A stretch of DNA of 64,000 bases from contig NC_015186.1 of assembly GCF_000202835.1 (NCBI RefSeq), forward strand, positions 620,001-684,000, read 5' to 3'. Source of the DNA: Acidiphilium multivorum AIU301 (GTDB taxonomy: Bacteria > Pseudomonadota > Alphaproteobacteria > Acetobacterales > Acetobacteraceae). Position 1 is the stretch's first letter. Each line of letters begins with the position of its first letter. Both the position numbers and the translations under genes were made by a program. The notes below the pieces were generated by a model. It did no database searches. It was given only the letters and a program-made list of their open reading frames with translations, and was not told the origin of the DNA. Of this stretch, positions 18,478 to 27,191 are shown piece by piece.

Positions 18478-19425
18478 ATGGCCCGGCATATCGGCATCCT
18501 GATCTATCAGGACTTCCAGATCCTCGACGCCTCGGGGCCGATCACGGCGTTCGAGATCGCCGCGCGGCATCAGGCGGACGTGTATCGGCTGGCGATCCTC
18601 TCCGCATCTGGCGGCCCCGTCCGCTCATCGTCCGGCGCCGTGCTGGGCAGCGAACCCGCCAGTGCGGCCGGTGCGCTGGACACTCTGATCGTGACGGGCG
18701 GCAGAGGCTGCCGGCGGGCAATGGAGTGTCCCGAGATCCGTGCCTTCGTCGTGGCGCAGGCGCGGGGAGCGAGGCGGCTGTGCAGCGTCTGTTCGGGTGC
18801 TTTCCTGCTGGCGGCGGCGGGCGTTCTGGACGGGCGGCGGGTGACGACGCATTGGCGACGGACGGAGGAACTGGCGCGGCTGTTTCCGCGCCTCCTGGTC
18901 GAGCCGGATGCCATTCACATCCGTGACGGGGCGATATGGACCTCGGCGGGGATTACCGCCGGCATCGATCTGTCGCTGGCGCTGATCGCCGGGGACCTGG
19001 GCGAGGCGGTGGCGCGGCGCGTGGCGCAGGAGATGGTGGTCTATTATCGCCGGCCGGGCGGGCAGTCGCAGTTTTCGGCGCTGATCGAGATGGGTGGAGG
19101 AGACGGACGCTTCGCCGGGCTGCTCGGCTGGATGCGCGACCATCTGGACGCGCGTCTGACCGTCGAGGTGCTGGCCGAACGGGCCGCGATGAGTCCACGG
19201 CATTTCTCGCGGGCATTCAGCCGGTCGGTCGGCATGAGTCCGGCGAGGGCGGTGGAGCGCCTGCGGCTGGAGACCGCGCGCGAGCGGGTCGAACATTCCA
19301 GCATGCCCATCGAGGTGATTGCCGGGATGGTCGGGTTTCACGACCCGGAACGCATGCGGCGGGCGTTCCTGCGCGCCTTCGGCCAGCCGCCGCAGGCCTT
19401 GCGCCGCAGCGCGCAAGCGCAATGA
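18478..19425 (+). CDS. GlxA-type transcriptional regulator (DJ-1/PfpI + AraC HTH)
   Basis: 315 aa. The N-terminal ~185 residues are an amidotransferase-like sensor domain with Cys105 in SVCSGAFLL. The C-terminal ~95 residues are an AraC-type double helix-turn-helix (MSPRHFSRAFSRSVGMSPARAVERLRLE, then VIAGMVGFHDPERMRRAF). Such proteins bind DNA as activators and sense a small ligand with the N-terminal domain. It starts 78 bases from the divergent DJ-1/PfpI gene, so control of that promoter is the natural guess. Confidence 0.9.
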   Translation: MARHIGILIYQDFQILDASGPITAFEIAARHQADVYRLAILSASGGPVRSSSGAVLGSEPASAAGALDTLIVTGGRGCRRAMECPEIRAFVVAQARGARRLCSVCSGAFLLAAAGVLDGRRVTTHWRRTEELARLFPRLLVEPDAIHIRDGAIWTSAGITAGIDLSLALIAGDLGEAVARRVAQEMVVYYRRPGGQSQFSALIEMGGGDGRFAGLLGWMRDHLDARLTVEVLAERAAMSPRHFSRAFSRSVGMSPARAVERLRLETARERVEHSSMPIEVIAGMVGFHDPERMRRAFLRAFGQPPQALRRSAQAQ

Positions 19426-19478
19426 CGGCGACGGGTCACGCCGGCTGTTTCCCGTATCGGCAACGGGCAAGGAGCCGA

Positions 19479-19502
19479 GCGCGGGAGGTCGGACTCCCGC
19501 GC
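19479..19502. terminator. Hairpin between convergent genes, likely bidirectional terminator
   Basis: Perfect 9-bp stem GCGCGGGAG / CTCCCGCGC with loop GTCGGA, between the end of the GlxA-type gene and the end of the convergent 3-hydroxybutyrate dehydrogenase gene. No strong T-run on either side. Confidence 0.5.
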
Positions 19503-19517
19503 GTTGACCGGATGCGG

Positions 19518-20300
19518 CTACTGCATGAACCAGCCATGGCTGACGACCATCGACTGGCCGGTCAGGGCATTGCTCGGGAATCCGGCGAAATGGAGCACCG
19601 CGGCGGCGACGTCTTCCACGGTTGTGAATTCGCCGTCCACGGTGTCTTTCAGCATGACATTGCGCACGACGTCATCCTCGCTGATGCCGAGTTCCTTTGC
19701 CTGTTCCGGGATCTGCTTTTCGACCAGCGGCGTCCGCACGAAGCCGGGGCAGACGACATTGGCGCGGACATTATGTTCCGCGCCCTCCTTGGCGAGAACC
19801 TTGCAGAGGCCGATCAGCCCATGCTTCGCGGTGACATAGGGCGCTTTCAGCTTCGACGCCTCCTTTGAATGCACCGACCCGATATAGACGACCGAGCCGC
19901 TTTTCTGCGCATACATGTATTTCAGGCAGGCGCGCGTCGTCAGGAATGCGCCGTCGAGATGTATCGAGAGCAGCTTCTTCCAGTCGGAAAAGGGAAACTC
20001 GGCAAGCGGCCTGACGATCTGGATGCCGGCATTGCTCACCAGCACATCGATCCGGCCGAACCTTTCAGCGGCGGCGGCAACGCCGTCCTCCACGTGTTGC
20101 TCGTCGGTGACGTCCATCGAAACCGCCAGCGGCGCCGGCCCGAAGGTCGCGATGGCGCTTGCCGTCTTGCGTGCGGCGTCGAGATCGAGATCGGCGATCA
20201 CGGCGTGGCCGCCTTCTCTGGCGAACTGTTCAGCGATGGCGCGGCCGATGCCGCTGGCGGCGCCGGTGATGATGCCGACCTTGCCGTCGAAACGGGCCAT
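19518..20300 (-). CDS. bdhA: 3-hydroxybutyrate dehydrogenase
   Basis: NAD-dependent SDR, 260 aa, interconverting D-3-hydroxybutyrate and acetoacetate. TGAASGIG is at 12-19 and the catalytic set is Ser142, Tyr155 and Lys159. The late segment [21 protein letters not shown] and the C-terminal SHGWFMQ are hallmarks of this enzyme. The ATG at 20300 has a GAGAAAAGGA stretch upstream. It is the last gene of a three-gene unit with patatin and acetoacetate decarboxylase genes; together they act on the 3-hydroxybutyrate/acetoacetate/acetone axis. Confidence 0.92.
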   Translation of the reverse strand: MARFDGKVGIITGAASGIGRAIAEQFAREGGHAVIADLDLDAARKTASAIATFGPAPLAVSMDVTDEQHVEDGVAAAAERFGRIDVLVSNAGIQIVRPLAEFPFSDWKKLLSIHLDGAFLTTRACLKYMYAQKSGSVVYIGSVHSKEASKLKAPYVTAKHGLIGLCKVLAKEGAEHNVRANVVCPGFVRTPLVEKQIPEQAKELGISEDDVVRNVMLKDTVDGEFTTVEDVAAAVLHFAGFPSNALTGQSMVVSHGWFMQ

Positions 20301-20340
20301 GGGAAAATCCTTTTCTCTTGAGGGGAATCCGGAGGGTCGA

Positions 20341-21078
20341 TCAGGCAAGATAGTCGTGGACGACCTCGCCGAGATCGAGCGTCATGTCCGCGAGGATGTG
20401 GGAGGCGGCGACGACTTCGCGAACCGGCAGATCGGCGACCGGGGCGAGGGCGTGCGGATAGAGCGCGAGCGCGGCGGGACCGGTCCAGGCACCTTTCAGG
20501 ACGATGTCGCTCATGTGATAGCGCACCAGTTCGCAGATGCGTGGCGAACCGTCGACATGCGGGATGATCTTGAGCAGGAAGTTCGGCTCATGCATCGAGG
20601 AGAGAACCGGATCGTGATCGAGCGTATGGTGCTTGTAGCCCATCGTGCCGGTGGCCACCCGGATTCGGCCGTAATCGAGCGTGCCAACCAGCGTGTCGAT
20701 TTCGACTTCCAGGACCGGGCGCGCGAGTTTCTTCGGAAAGCCCCAGATCTCCCGTCCGCCGGCGATCGGCGGATGGTCGTTCAGGAACATCGAATGGACA
20801 TAGACCCCAGGTTTGCCCTTGTAGCGAACCGGTATCACCTGGCCAGACTCCGTGTAGTCGCCGAAGCCGGTGCTGTCGGGCATGCGGATGAATTCGTATT
20901 TCACCACGTCATCGGCGAGTTCGAGCGGTTCGGGGACGATCTTCTCGAGCGCCGCGCGATCGGTGCGGTAGGTGATGATCATGTATTCGCGATTGACGAA
21001 GCGATAGGGTCCTTTCGGAAAGCCCGGGCTCGTCAGCGGCATCGCAAAGGCGGTTTCCCTGATCGTTGCTGCATCCAT
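20341..21078 (-). CDS. adc: Acetoacetate decarboxylase
   Basis: 245 aa, converting acetoacetate to acetone and CO2. The family signature [11 protein letters not shown] carries the Schiff-base lysine (Lys116/117 pair, equivalent to Lys115/116 of the clostridial enzyme) and Glu77 in the YTESGQ segment matches the active-site glutamate. The start at 21078 ([11 protein letters not shown]) gives normal family length; the longer in-frame extension overlaps the patatin gene. It lies between patatin and bdhA genes, 17 bases after the former and 40 bases before the latter. Confidence 0.92.
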   Translation of the reverse strand: MDAATIRETAFAMPLTSPGFPKGPYRFVNREYMIITYRTDRAALEKIVPEPLELADDVVKYEFIRMPDSTGFGDYTESGQVIPVRYKGKPGVYVHSMFLNDHPPIAGGREIWGFPKKLARPVLEVEIDTLVGTLDYGRIRVATGTMGYKHHTLDHDPVLSSMHEPNFLLKIIPHVDGSPRICELVRYHMSDIVLKGAWTGPAALALYPHALAPVADLPVREVVAASHILADMTLDLGEVVHDYLA

Positions 21079-21095
21079 CGTGGCAATGCTCCTCG

Positions 21096-22244
21096 TCAAG
21101 ATTCGGTTTTGGCGATGTCGAAGGTCCGCATGCCGAGTTCGTGCGGGTGTGGTTCGCGCCACGGTGCCGCGACCAGCGCGCGCGAGGCATCTTCGTGACC
21201 GTGGCGCCATCGTTCCGTGGCGGTGGTACGGTCGAACTGCACGTCCTTGTCGGCGCCCTGCGGATGCTCGGGGCGGTAGATCAAGTGTACGACATCGATC
21301 TGTGCCGGGCAGGAAAATTCTTGGAGATGCTTCGCGATCGGATCGTCGCGCAACTCGGGCGGCAGCTTTTCAAGGAAGGCGCAGACCCGGCGGCGCAGGT
21401 CCTGGCGGCGTTTCTCCGCGTCGGTGCCATAGCGCGTGCGGCTTGAATAGCGGATGTCCTTCTCGCGTTCGGCGACGCCATCGAGCGTTTTCGGCATCGG
21501 CCCACGGGCCGGAAACAGGTCCACCTGGAAGACCAGGCTATTCTCGCGCGGTTCGCAGCGCATCATGTATTCGAGCGGAGTGTTCGAGACGAGCCCGCCG
21601 TCCCAATAGGCTTCTCCATCGATTTCGACCGGCGGGAAGCCGGGCGGCAGGGCGCCGCTGGCCATGATGTGCTGCGGCGTGATCCGGCACTCGGCATTGT
21701 CGAAATAGATCATGTTGCCTGTACGAATCTGCACGGCGCCAACGGCAAGCCGCGTGGTGCCGCTATTGATCAGGTCGAAATCGACGAGTTCTTCGAGAGT
21801 CTGGCGCAGGTGGGCCGTATCGTAGAAGCTGAGCGGGTTTTCCGTAATGAAGTCGACCGGATGGCGGGGGCGGAAAAAGCCGGGTTGGCCGAACAGGACC
21901 GCGTTGAGCGCGCCGAGCTTCTTCTCGGCGGCGACGTGCAGGGACAGGGCGGGAGGAATGAAACCCGGCCGTGGGGTCGTGACGCGCTTCCAGAATTCGC
22001 GAAGCCGTTCGAGGCGGCGCTCCGGCGGATTGCCGACGATCAGGCTTGCATTGATCGCGCCGATCGAGACGCCGATGATCCAGTCGGGGTCGTAGGCGTG
22101 CTCCGCGAGTGCCTCGTAGGCGCCGGCTTGGTAGGCACCGAGCGCGCCGCCGCCCTGCAACAGAAGGACGTTCCGCAACCCCGTGGCGCAAGCCGGGGTG
22201 GCGGCGGAGGGCTGTCGGGATCTCCGCTTGTTCGTGACCGACAT
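21096..22244 (-). CDS. Patatin-like phospholipase
   Basis: 382 aa serine acyl-hydrolase. Oxyanion loop [11 protein letters not shown] starts at about 31, nucleophile elbow GVSIG at 58-62 (Ser60), and the catalytic Asp is in the later DGGLVSN motif. A C-terminal extension of about 110 residues (DUF3734-like) is present. Cytosolic, no signal peptide. It heads the adc-bdhA unit; patatin proteins are recurrent in polyhydroxybutyrate-related clusters, so a role in polymer or lipid acyl turnover is possible but only inferred. Confidence 0.88.
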   Translation of the reverse strand: MSVTNKRRSRQPSAATPACATGLRNVLLLQGGGALGAYQAGAYEALAEHAYDPDWIIGVSIGAINASLIVGNPPERRLERLREFWKRVTTPRPGFIPPALSLHVAAEKKLGALNAVLFGQPGFFRPRHPVDFITENPLSFYDTAHLRQTLEELVDFDLINSGTTRLAVGAVQIRTGNMIYFDNAECRITPQHIMASGALPPGFPPVEIDGEAYWDGGLVSNTPLEYMMRCEPRENSLVFQVDLFPARGPMPKTLDGVAEREKDIRYSSRTRYGTDAEKRRQDLRRRVCAFLEKLPPELRDDPIAKHLQEFSCPAQIDVVHLIYRPEHPQGADKDVQFDRTTATERWRHGHEDASRALVAAPWREPHPHELGMRTFDIAKTES

Positions 22245-22632
22245 CGGGTAAGCCTTTCCATTGGAGCCTGGCAGGGTTCGGCAAGGCGGTGGCGACAGGC
22301 GAGGTGCGGCCAGGTTGAGCCCGCGCGGCAGGATCGATCCGGAACCGGTGACCCGCCATGCGAATGCCGACCCGCCGATATTGACTGCCCTGATTTTGTG
22401 CGCTGCGGTAGAGGTCGCGATGACGTGTCAATAACACGTCATCGTCAGAAGAGGCCGTCGGCGACCGGCCGATCGGAAAAATTGCCGATACTGCAAGGAC
22501 AATCCAGAAACGCACTGGTTCCGGAGCCGGTGTTGTATCACCGTATCTTGAAGCAGCGGGCGTGAACCTGCGGCCGCGGATCCTGATGTCATGATCGGCA
22601 ACGGGACGATACGATGCCCGGAGCGATCCGCA
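22245..22632. other. Intergenic region upstream of the patatin unit
   Basis: About 388 bases between the patatin start and the 3' end of the PBP2 gene; both genes are on the minus strand. It holds the dyad at 22418-22444 and otherwise no gene I can support. Confidence 0.5.
22418..22444. promoter_or_regulatory. 11-bp dyad, candidate operator of the patatin-adc-bdhA unit
   Basis: Perfect arms CGATGACGTGT and ACACGTCATCG with a 5-base spacer CAATA, 174-200 bases before the patatin start. No T-run follows on either strand, which argues against a terminator for the PBP2 gene. Dimeric regulators bind such sites; which one is not evident. Confidence 0.5.
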
Positions 22633-24471
22633 TCACGCAGGTCTGGACTCGTCGCCATAGGCGAGACGGCGTCGGGAGAGGGCGGCCGCGAACAGGTCCC
22701 GGGCGATCTTCACGGGGCCGAGAAGCGTGCCATGCTCGATCACCACGGCCGCAGCGAAACGTGGCCTGTCGAGCGGCGCGTAGCCCACGAACAGCGCATT
22801 CGGCCGGTCCTGCCACGGCAGTTCGGCATCGTTGTAGTTTTCGGCTTCCATCTCGGCGCTTTCCCCGATGACCTGGGCCGTGCCCGTCTTGCCGGCCATC
22901 CTGGCACCCCGGAGCGCGAGGCGGGCGCCCCAGGCGGTGCCGAGGGGCGTGTTGACCACCTCCGCCATACCCTGGCGGACCAGGGCCAGGTGACGATCCG
23001 AAAGGGAGAGCGTGGTTGCCGCCGGATGGGTTCGCTCGACCGCTCCGACCGTCCGGATGATTCGCGGGCGAACCGCCCGGCCGGTGCCGATGCGTGCCGC
23101 CATCACAGCGAGTGCGAGCGGCGTCAGGACGGTGTAGCCCTGACCGATCCCCTGAACCGCCGTATCGCCCTTGGTCCAGTCGATTTGCCGCTGTTTCGCC
23201 CATCGGCGCGTCGGGATGAAGCCTTCGGCGACATTCGGCAGGGCGAGCGCTTCGCGGCCCGTCAGGCCGAGATGCCGGGCCATCGCGGCCATCCGGTCGA
23301 TTCCGGTGCGCATCGCGACGTGGTAGAAAAAAATGTCGCAGCTCTGCTGCAGGGCCGAGGCGACGTCCATCGAGCCGTGGCCGGAGCGGAGCCAGCAATA
23401 GAAGATCCGGTTGCCGATCTTCATGTGTCCGGAACAGAAGAACCTTGTGTCGCCGGTGATCGCGCCGGCTTCGAGTGCGGCGAGGGCGACGGTCGGCTTG
23501 AAGGATGAGCCCGGGGCATAGAGTCCGCCGGTCGCACGGTCAGTAAGCGGATGATGCGCCGCCTTCGAGGTCCAGCGCCGCCAGACATGATCGGGCACAC
23601 CGTCGTCGAACCAGGTCGGGTCGAACGAGGGCGCGCTGGCCATGGCGAGCAGGTCGCCTGTGCTGGTGTCGATCAGCACCGCGGCGCCGGGCCGCCCGTT
23701 CAGGGCGCCGGCAGCGGTGCGCTGCAATCCGGCATCGAGGGTGAGACCGACGGCGTGCCCCTCGCGCGCCGGGCGTCGCGTGATGACGCGAACGACGGCC
23801 CCGCCGGCGTCGACCTCATCCTCGACGATGCCGGGCGATCCGAAGAGCGCGGCATTGGCCGATTTTTCGATGCCGCTGCCGCCGACGCGCACACCCGGCA
23901 GGGCGAGAACCGGCTCGCGCCCCGCATCGGCGCTGTCCGGGCGGACGACGTAGCCCACCGGATGGGCGGTAAGCGGGCCGAGCGGGTAGAATCGCCGGAA
24001 GCCGCGATCGATGATGAGGCCGGGCAGCGATGGCCTGTGAACTTCGAGTCTGGCCATCTCGTCCCAGCCGAGATCCTTCTTGACGAGGATCGGCAGGAAA
24101 TGGATCGGCCCGGTGGCGAGCTTCGCAAGCCGGGCGCGATCGGCCGGCGACAGCGACACGATCCGTTCCAGGCGCGCGATCGTGGCGGCAGGGTCAGACG
24201 CCGCCGTCATCAGGAACAGGGCCTGCCATTGCTGGCGATTGCCGGCCAGAATGACGCCGTTGCGGTCAGTGATCAGTCCGCGTTCCGGCGCGATCAGCCG
24301 TTCGCTCACCGCGTTCTTGCGGGCGAGCCGGCTGTAGCGGCTGTGATCGACGATCTCCATCTCGTAGAGTCGCGCAGTCAGCGCCGAGAACAGCGCGACC
24401 TGGCTGCCTCCGATGATCATGGCGCGCCGGGTGAAGACGGCACGCTGCTTCTTGTCGCGTTGCGCGTTCAT
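22633..24471 (-). CDS. mrdA: Penicillin-binding protein 2 (peptidoglycan transpeptidase)
   Basis: 612 aa class B PBP that cross-links peptidoglycan during cell elongation. A short cytoplasmic N-terminus and one signal-anchor helix (residues ~18-40) lead into the pedestal (dimerisation) domain and the transpeptidase domain. Active-site motifs: GSSFKP (SxxK, near 320), QSCD (SxD form usual in PBP2) and KTGTAQ (near 527). Start at 24471 (MNAQRDKKQ) gives a normal N-terminus. Usual partners mreBCD and rodA are not adjacent, so it could be an extra copy; the symbol is by family. Confidence 0.87.
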   Translation of the reverse strand: MNAQRDKKQRAVFTRRAMIIGGSQVALFSALTARLYEMEIVDHSRYSRLARKNAVSERLIAPERGLITDRNGVILAGNRQQWQALFLMTAASDPAATIARLERIVSLSPADRARLAKLATGPIHFLPILVKKDLGWDEMARLEVHRPSLPGLIIDRGFRRFYPLGPLTAHPVGYVVRPDSADAGREPVLALPGVRVGGSGIEKSANAALFGSPGIVEDEVDAGGAVVRVITRRPAREGHAVGLTLDAGLQRTAAGALNGRPGAAVLIDTSTGDLLAMASAPSFDPTWFDDGVPDHVWRRWTSKAAHHPLTDRATGGLYAPGSSFKPTVALAALEAGAITGDTRFFCSGHMKIGNRIFYCWLRSGHGSMDVASALQQSCDIFFYHVAMRTGIDRMAAMARHLGLTGREALALPNVAEGFIPTRRWAKQRQIDWTKGDTAVQGIGQGYTVLTPLALAVMAARIGTGRAVRPRIIRTVGAVERTHPAATTLSLSDRHLALVRQGMAEVVNTPLGTAWGARLALRGARMAGKTGTAQVIGESAEMEAENYNDAELPWQDRPNALFVGYAPLDRPRFAAAVVIEHGTLLGPVKIARDLFAAALSRRRLAYGDESRPA

Positions 24472-24820
24472 GCGGGCGGTCTGCCTCGCGCCGCGGCCGG
24501 TGCCAAGACACGGTTCGATGATCGTTGCCGGTCTCACGCGGCTTTGACTCCCCGCGGCGTGAAACGGGGCGGTTCGCCATATGTGGCATGGCAGGGTTTC
24601 GCACCGGGCGGCCGGCGTGCAAGGGCATGTGACCTGGCGGGGGTCGTTCTGGCGGAAAGCCGCGGCGCTGCGTCCTGGTCACCGGGTCGTTGCCCGGATG
24701 GGGGCGCGCGACTGGCCAGATGGCGTCCTTGACGGCACGGCGGCTTGTCACTCTATGTTGACCGAGGCCCGGCGCGGGCGAACCGCACCGTCCCGCCCGC
24801 ATTCACCGAGGAGACCCGTC
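24472..24820. other. Divergent intergenic region, PBP2 / NPCAPQ peptide
   Basis: About 349 bases between divergent starts. No gene is supported. A possible promoter for the + strand peptide gene is TTGACG at 24729-24734 with TCTATG (17-base spacing) or TATGTT (19-base spacing) near 24752-24759; both -10 matches are poor. Confidence 0.4.
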
Positions 24821-25045
24821 ATGAAGCCGAAGCACAGTGCCCTGTCGATGCTCACCCTGGCCGCCGCGCTCGCGCCGGCGCTGCCGCATGCGACGGCGGC
24901 GAAGGCGGCGAGCGGGATCGTTCTCGCCGCGGCCAATCCCTGCGCACCGCAGAATCCGTGCGCGCCGCAATCCGGCGCGACGAACGGGCAGACGAATTCG
25001 GGCAACCCTTGCGCTCCGCAGAACCCCTGCGCGCCGCAGAAATAG
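24821..25045 (+). CDS. Small secreted NPCAPQ-repeat protein
   Basis: 74 aa. Residues 1 to about 29 are a Sec signal peptide (MKPKHSALSML, Ala/Leu core, HATAAKA). The mature peptide holds four NPCAPQ hexamers in two tandem pairs (39-50 and 62-73) around a Ser/Gly/Asn/Thr linker and ends in Lys. It has four cysteines, all within the repeats. GAGGAG precedes the ATG at good spacing, and the repeat is coherent only in this frame, so I consider it real. Exported Cys-Pro repeats suggest metal binding or disulfide-linked wall or envelope association; that is only inference. Confidence 0.75.
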   Translation: MKPKHSALSMLTLAAALAPALPHATAAKAASGIVLAAANPCAPQNPCAPQSGATNGQTNSGNPCAPQNPCAPQK

Positions 25046-25659
25046 GCGTTTCGCCGCGGCGGCGGGCGCGCGCCGGATACGCCGCGGCAGCCCAGATCGC
25101 CGCCTGGGCGCGGGCCGGAACCAGCGCGCCCGCGCGGTTGCCCGGCACTGCCGAGGGGTTCGCCGAATGGACGCAATATCCGCAGCCAGAGGCGTTGGAT
25201 CCGGTGTCAGGCTGGCGGTTCTTCTACCATGCCCATGCGGTGCGTGAGCGGTTGCGCGCCGAGCATGGGCATTTCCACATCTTCACGCCGGGGCCGGCGG
25301 GCGGGATGGGCTTCACGCATCTGATCGGCATTTCGGTTGACGTGCAGGGGCTGCCGATCCGGCTGTTCACAACCAATCGCTGGGTGACTGACGAAGCCTG
25401 GCAACCAGCGGCGGCGATCGGACCACGCGCCTCGCGGCCGCGCCTGGCGGGGGCGTCGCCCGGCGATGTGGCGCGCTGGCTGGAAAATCTCGTTGTCCTG
25501 TTCGCGCCGGACATCGTCGCGCTGCTGTACGCCCGGGATGCGCGGATGGGATCGGGGATCGGCCCTGACGACCGGCGGTTCGAGGATCGCAGGTTGCGGA
25601 TACCGAGCCAGATGCGGGTTTCCCTCGCCGCCGCCCTGCGGCGTCTCGCCGCGGCATAG
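25009..25659 (+). CDS. DUF6969-like conserved protein
   Basis: About 216 aa. The body is well conserved with the DUF6969 family as I remember it: FAEWTQYPQPEALD, then FFYHAHAVRERLRAEHGHFHIF (His-rich), then LFTTNRWVTDEAW. No signal peptide or membrane helix. Function of the family is unknown to me. The start is uncertain: no ATG exists in frame downstream of the preceding gene's stop. A TTG at 25009 or a GTG at 24958 would make it overlap the NPCAPQ gene in another frame. The overlap suggests coupled expression of the two. Confidence 0.65.
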   Translation: MRSAEPLRAAEIGVSPRRRARAGYAAAAQIAAWARAGTSAPARLPGTAEGFAEWTQYPQPEALDPVSGWRFFYHAHAVRERLRAEHGHFHIFTPGPAGGMGFTHLIGISVDVQGLPIRLFTTNRWVTDEAWQPAAAIGPRASRPRLAGASPGDVARWLENLVVLFAPDIVALLYARDARMGSGIGPDDRRFEDRRLRIPSQMRVSLAAALRRLAAA

Positions 25660-25960
25660 AAAACATTCATTTCCGCTACCGTGTTTTGCAGGACAATCGT
25701 TCTGCCCAAGGAGGCCTTGCCGACATCCCCATTTTCATTTTTCCGGAACTATTGACCGGCCTTTGGTAGGTCACAAAAATCGTCTCGAAAGTCTTAATTC
25801 GAACGATCACGCGGCCGGCGAGTCCGGCGCGCAATCCGGGCAAGATGGACCTCGAAGGAGGAAGGATGAAGGCGGGCGGTTTCGGAATGGCCGGCGCAAT
25901 CGCTGCTGGCCGCAATGCCGGGAATGGCGCCTCGCCGGCGGTTGTCACGCGGGGTGAGGC
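25660..25960. other. Intergenic region upstream of the sulfur module
   Basis: About 301 bases, AT-richer than its surroundings in the first half. A TGACC-N11-GGTCA dyad at 25753-25773 overlaps a TTGACC hexamer; its spacing resembles a LysR-type box, but no LysR gene adjoins. The last 99 bases hold a short coupled ORF with a strong RBS (listed separately). Confidence 0.4.
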
Positions 25961-25964
25961 ATGA
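25866..25964 (+). CDS. Short coupled leader ORF before yedE
   Basis: 32 codons, Gly/Ala-rich (begins MKAGGFGMAGAIAAG), too short for domain recognition. The ATG follows AAGGAGGAAGG, one of the strongest ribosome-binding sites in the window, and its TGA overlaps the yedE ATG as ATGA. Translation of yedE is therefore probably coupled to this peptide. Could be a leader peptide or simply a ribosome-loading device. yedE itself has only GGGGTGAGG as its own site. Confidence 0.45.
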   Translation: MKAGGFGMAGAIAAGRNAGNGASPAVVTRGEA

Positions 25965-27133
25965 GCCAGATTGCCGCGACCGGGCCGCGTCCGCCGCGAG
26001 TTCTGCTGGCCGCAGCGAGCGTCGTCATCGTCGGGCTTCTCGCGATGACCATGCCGGCTACCGGCGGCAGGCTGCCGGCGCTGGTTCTGATCGGTGCGGC
26101 AATGGGCATGACGCTGGCCCACGGCGGCTACGGTTTCGCCTATGGCTGGCGCGCGCTGGTCCTGCGCCGTGACGGCAGCGGGGCGATGGCCAATCTTCTC
26201 ATGCTCGCGGCGGCGACGGTGCTGTTCGCCCCCATTCTGGCGCGGGGAGCGGTGTTCGGCCATGGCGTGGCCGGTGCGATCGCGCCAGCGGGCGTGCCGG
26301 TCGCGGTCGGTTCGTTTCTGTTCGGGGTGGGGATGCAGATGTCCGGCGCCTGTGCCTCGGGCTGCCTGTATGCGTCGGGCGGCGGCAATCTGCGCACGTT
26401 GCTCGCGTTGCTGTTCTTTTGCGCGGGAGCCTTCATCGCAACATTCCAGCTGCCCTGGTGGCTTTCCCTGCCTTCGCTTGGCGCGGTCTCGTTCGGTGGC
26501 ATGATCGGCTGGGGCCCGGGCGCGGCCCTGCAGATCGTTGCGCTCGGCGGCCTTGCGCTGATACTGCGGCGGTTCGCGCCGCCGGCCTCGCCGATGATGC
26601 GCGCCTGGCTGCCGCAAGGGAGTGCCTGGTTCCGTGGCCCCTGGCCGCTCCCTTTCGCCGCGCTGATGCTGGCCGGGCTGAACTGGTTGACCCTCCTGAT
26701 CGCCGGGCATCCCTGGTCGATCGTCTGGGGGTTCACGCTCTGGGGCGCGAAGGGGGCGAGCCTGCTCGGCTGGGTGCCGCCCGCGCACGGCTTCTGGAGC
26801 TGGCCGTTCCCGCACGCGGCGCTTTCCCACGGCATTCTGGCCGACGAGACGTCGGTGATGAATATCAGCATCGTTCTCGGTGCGCTGCTTGCAAGCGCGA
26901 TCGGCGGACGGTTCAGCCTGACCGCGAAATTCGAGCCGCTGCCGTTGCTTTCCGCGGCGCTGGGCGGTCTTGCCATGGGTTATGGCGCGCGGCTCGCCTT
27001 CGGCTGCAATATTGGCAGCCTGTTCAGCGGCATCGCCTCGACTAGCCTGCACGGCTGGGAGTGGCTTGTTTTCGCGCTGCTCGGCACGCCCGTGGGCATC
27101 GCGCTCAGACGACGGTTCGGACTGCCGGACTGA
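25961..27133 (+). CDS. YeeE/YedE family sulfur-compound transporter
   Basis: 390 aa inner-membrane protein of the sulf_transp (YeeE/YedE) family, about 9-10 membrane segments. Conserved cysteine-bearing pores are present: MSGACASGCLYASGGG near residues 127-142 and FGCNIGSLFSG near 347-357. Related TsuA proteins import thiosulfate. It is followed by a periplasmic rhodanese, which supports thiosulfate or sulfane sulfur as substrate. Confidence 0.87.
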   Translation: MSQIAATGPRPPRVLLAAASVVIVGLLAMTMPATGGRLPALVLIGAAMGMTLAHGGYGFAYGWRALVLRRDGSGAMANLLMLAAATVLFAPILARGAVFGHGVAGAIAPAGVPVAVGSFLFGVGMQMSGACASGCLYASGGGNLRTLLALLFFCAGAFIATFQLPWWLSLPSLGAVSFGGMIGWGPGAALQIVALGGLALILRRFAPPASPMMRAWLPQGSAWFRGPWPLPFAALMLAGLNWLTLLIAGHPWSIVWGFTLWGAKGASLLGWVPPAHGFWSWPFPHAALSHGILADETSVMNISIVLGALLASAIGGRFSLTAKFEPLPLLSAALGGLAMGYGARLAFGCNIGSLFSGIASTSLHGWEWLVFALLGTPVGIALRRRFGLPD

Positions 27134-27191
27134 ATGGACATGCGGGCGGCCGGCGCAGGCCGGCGCCTCGCCAGGGATCAGGGAGATCATC

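Noticed and set aside
22418-22444. Dyad as a terminator of the PBP2 gene
   Set aside because: It lies about 190 bases past the stop and no T-run follows on the minus strand.
24821-25045. NPCAPQ peptide as a CRISPR-like or DNA-level repeat
   Set aside because: Only four short units, and the repeat follows the protein frame with a signal peptide and RBS, so it is coding.
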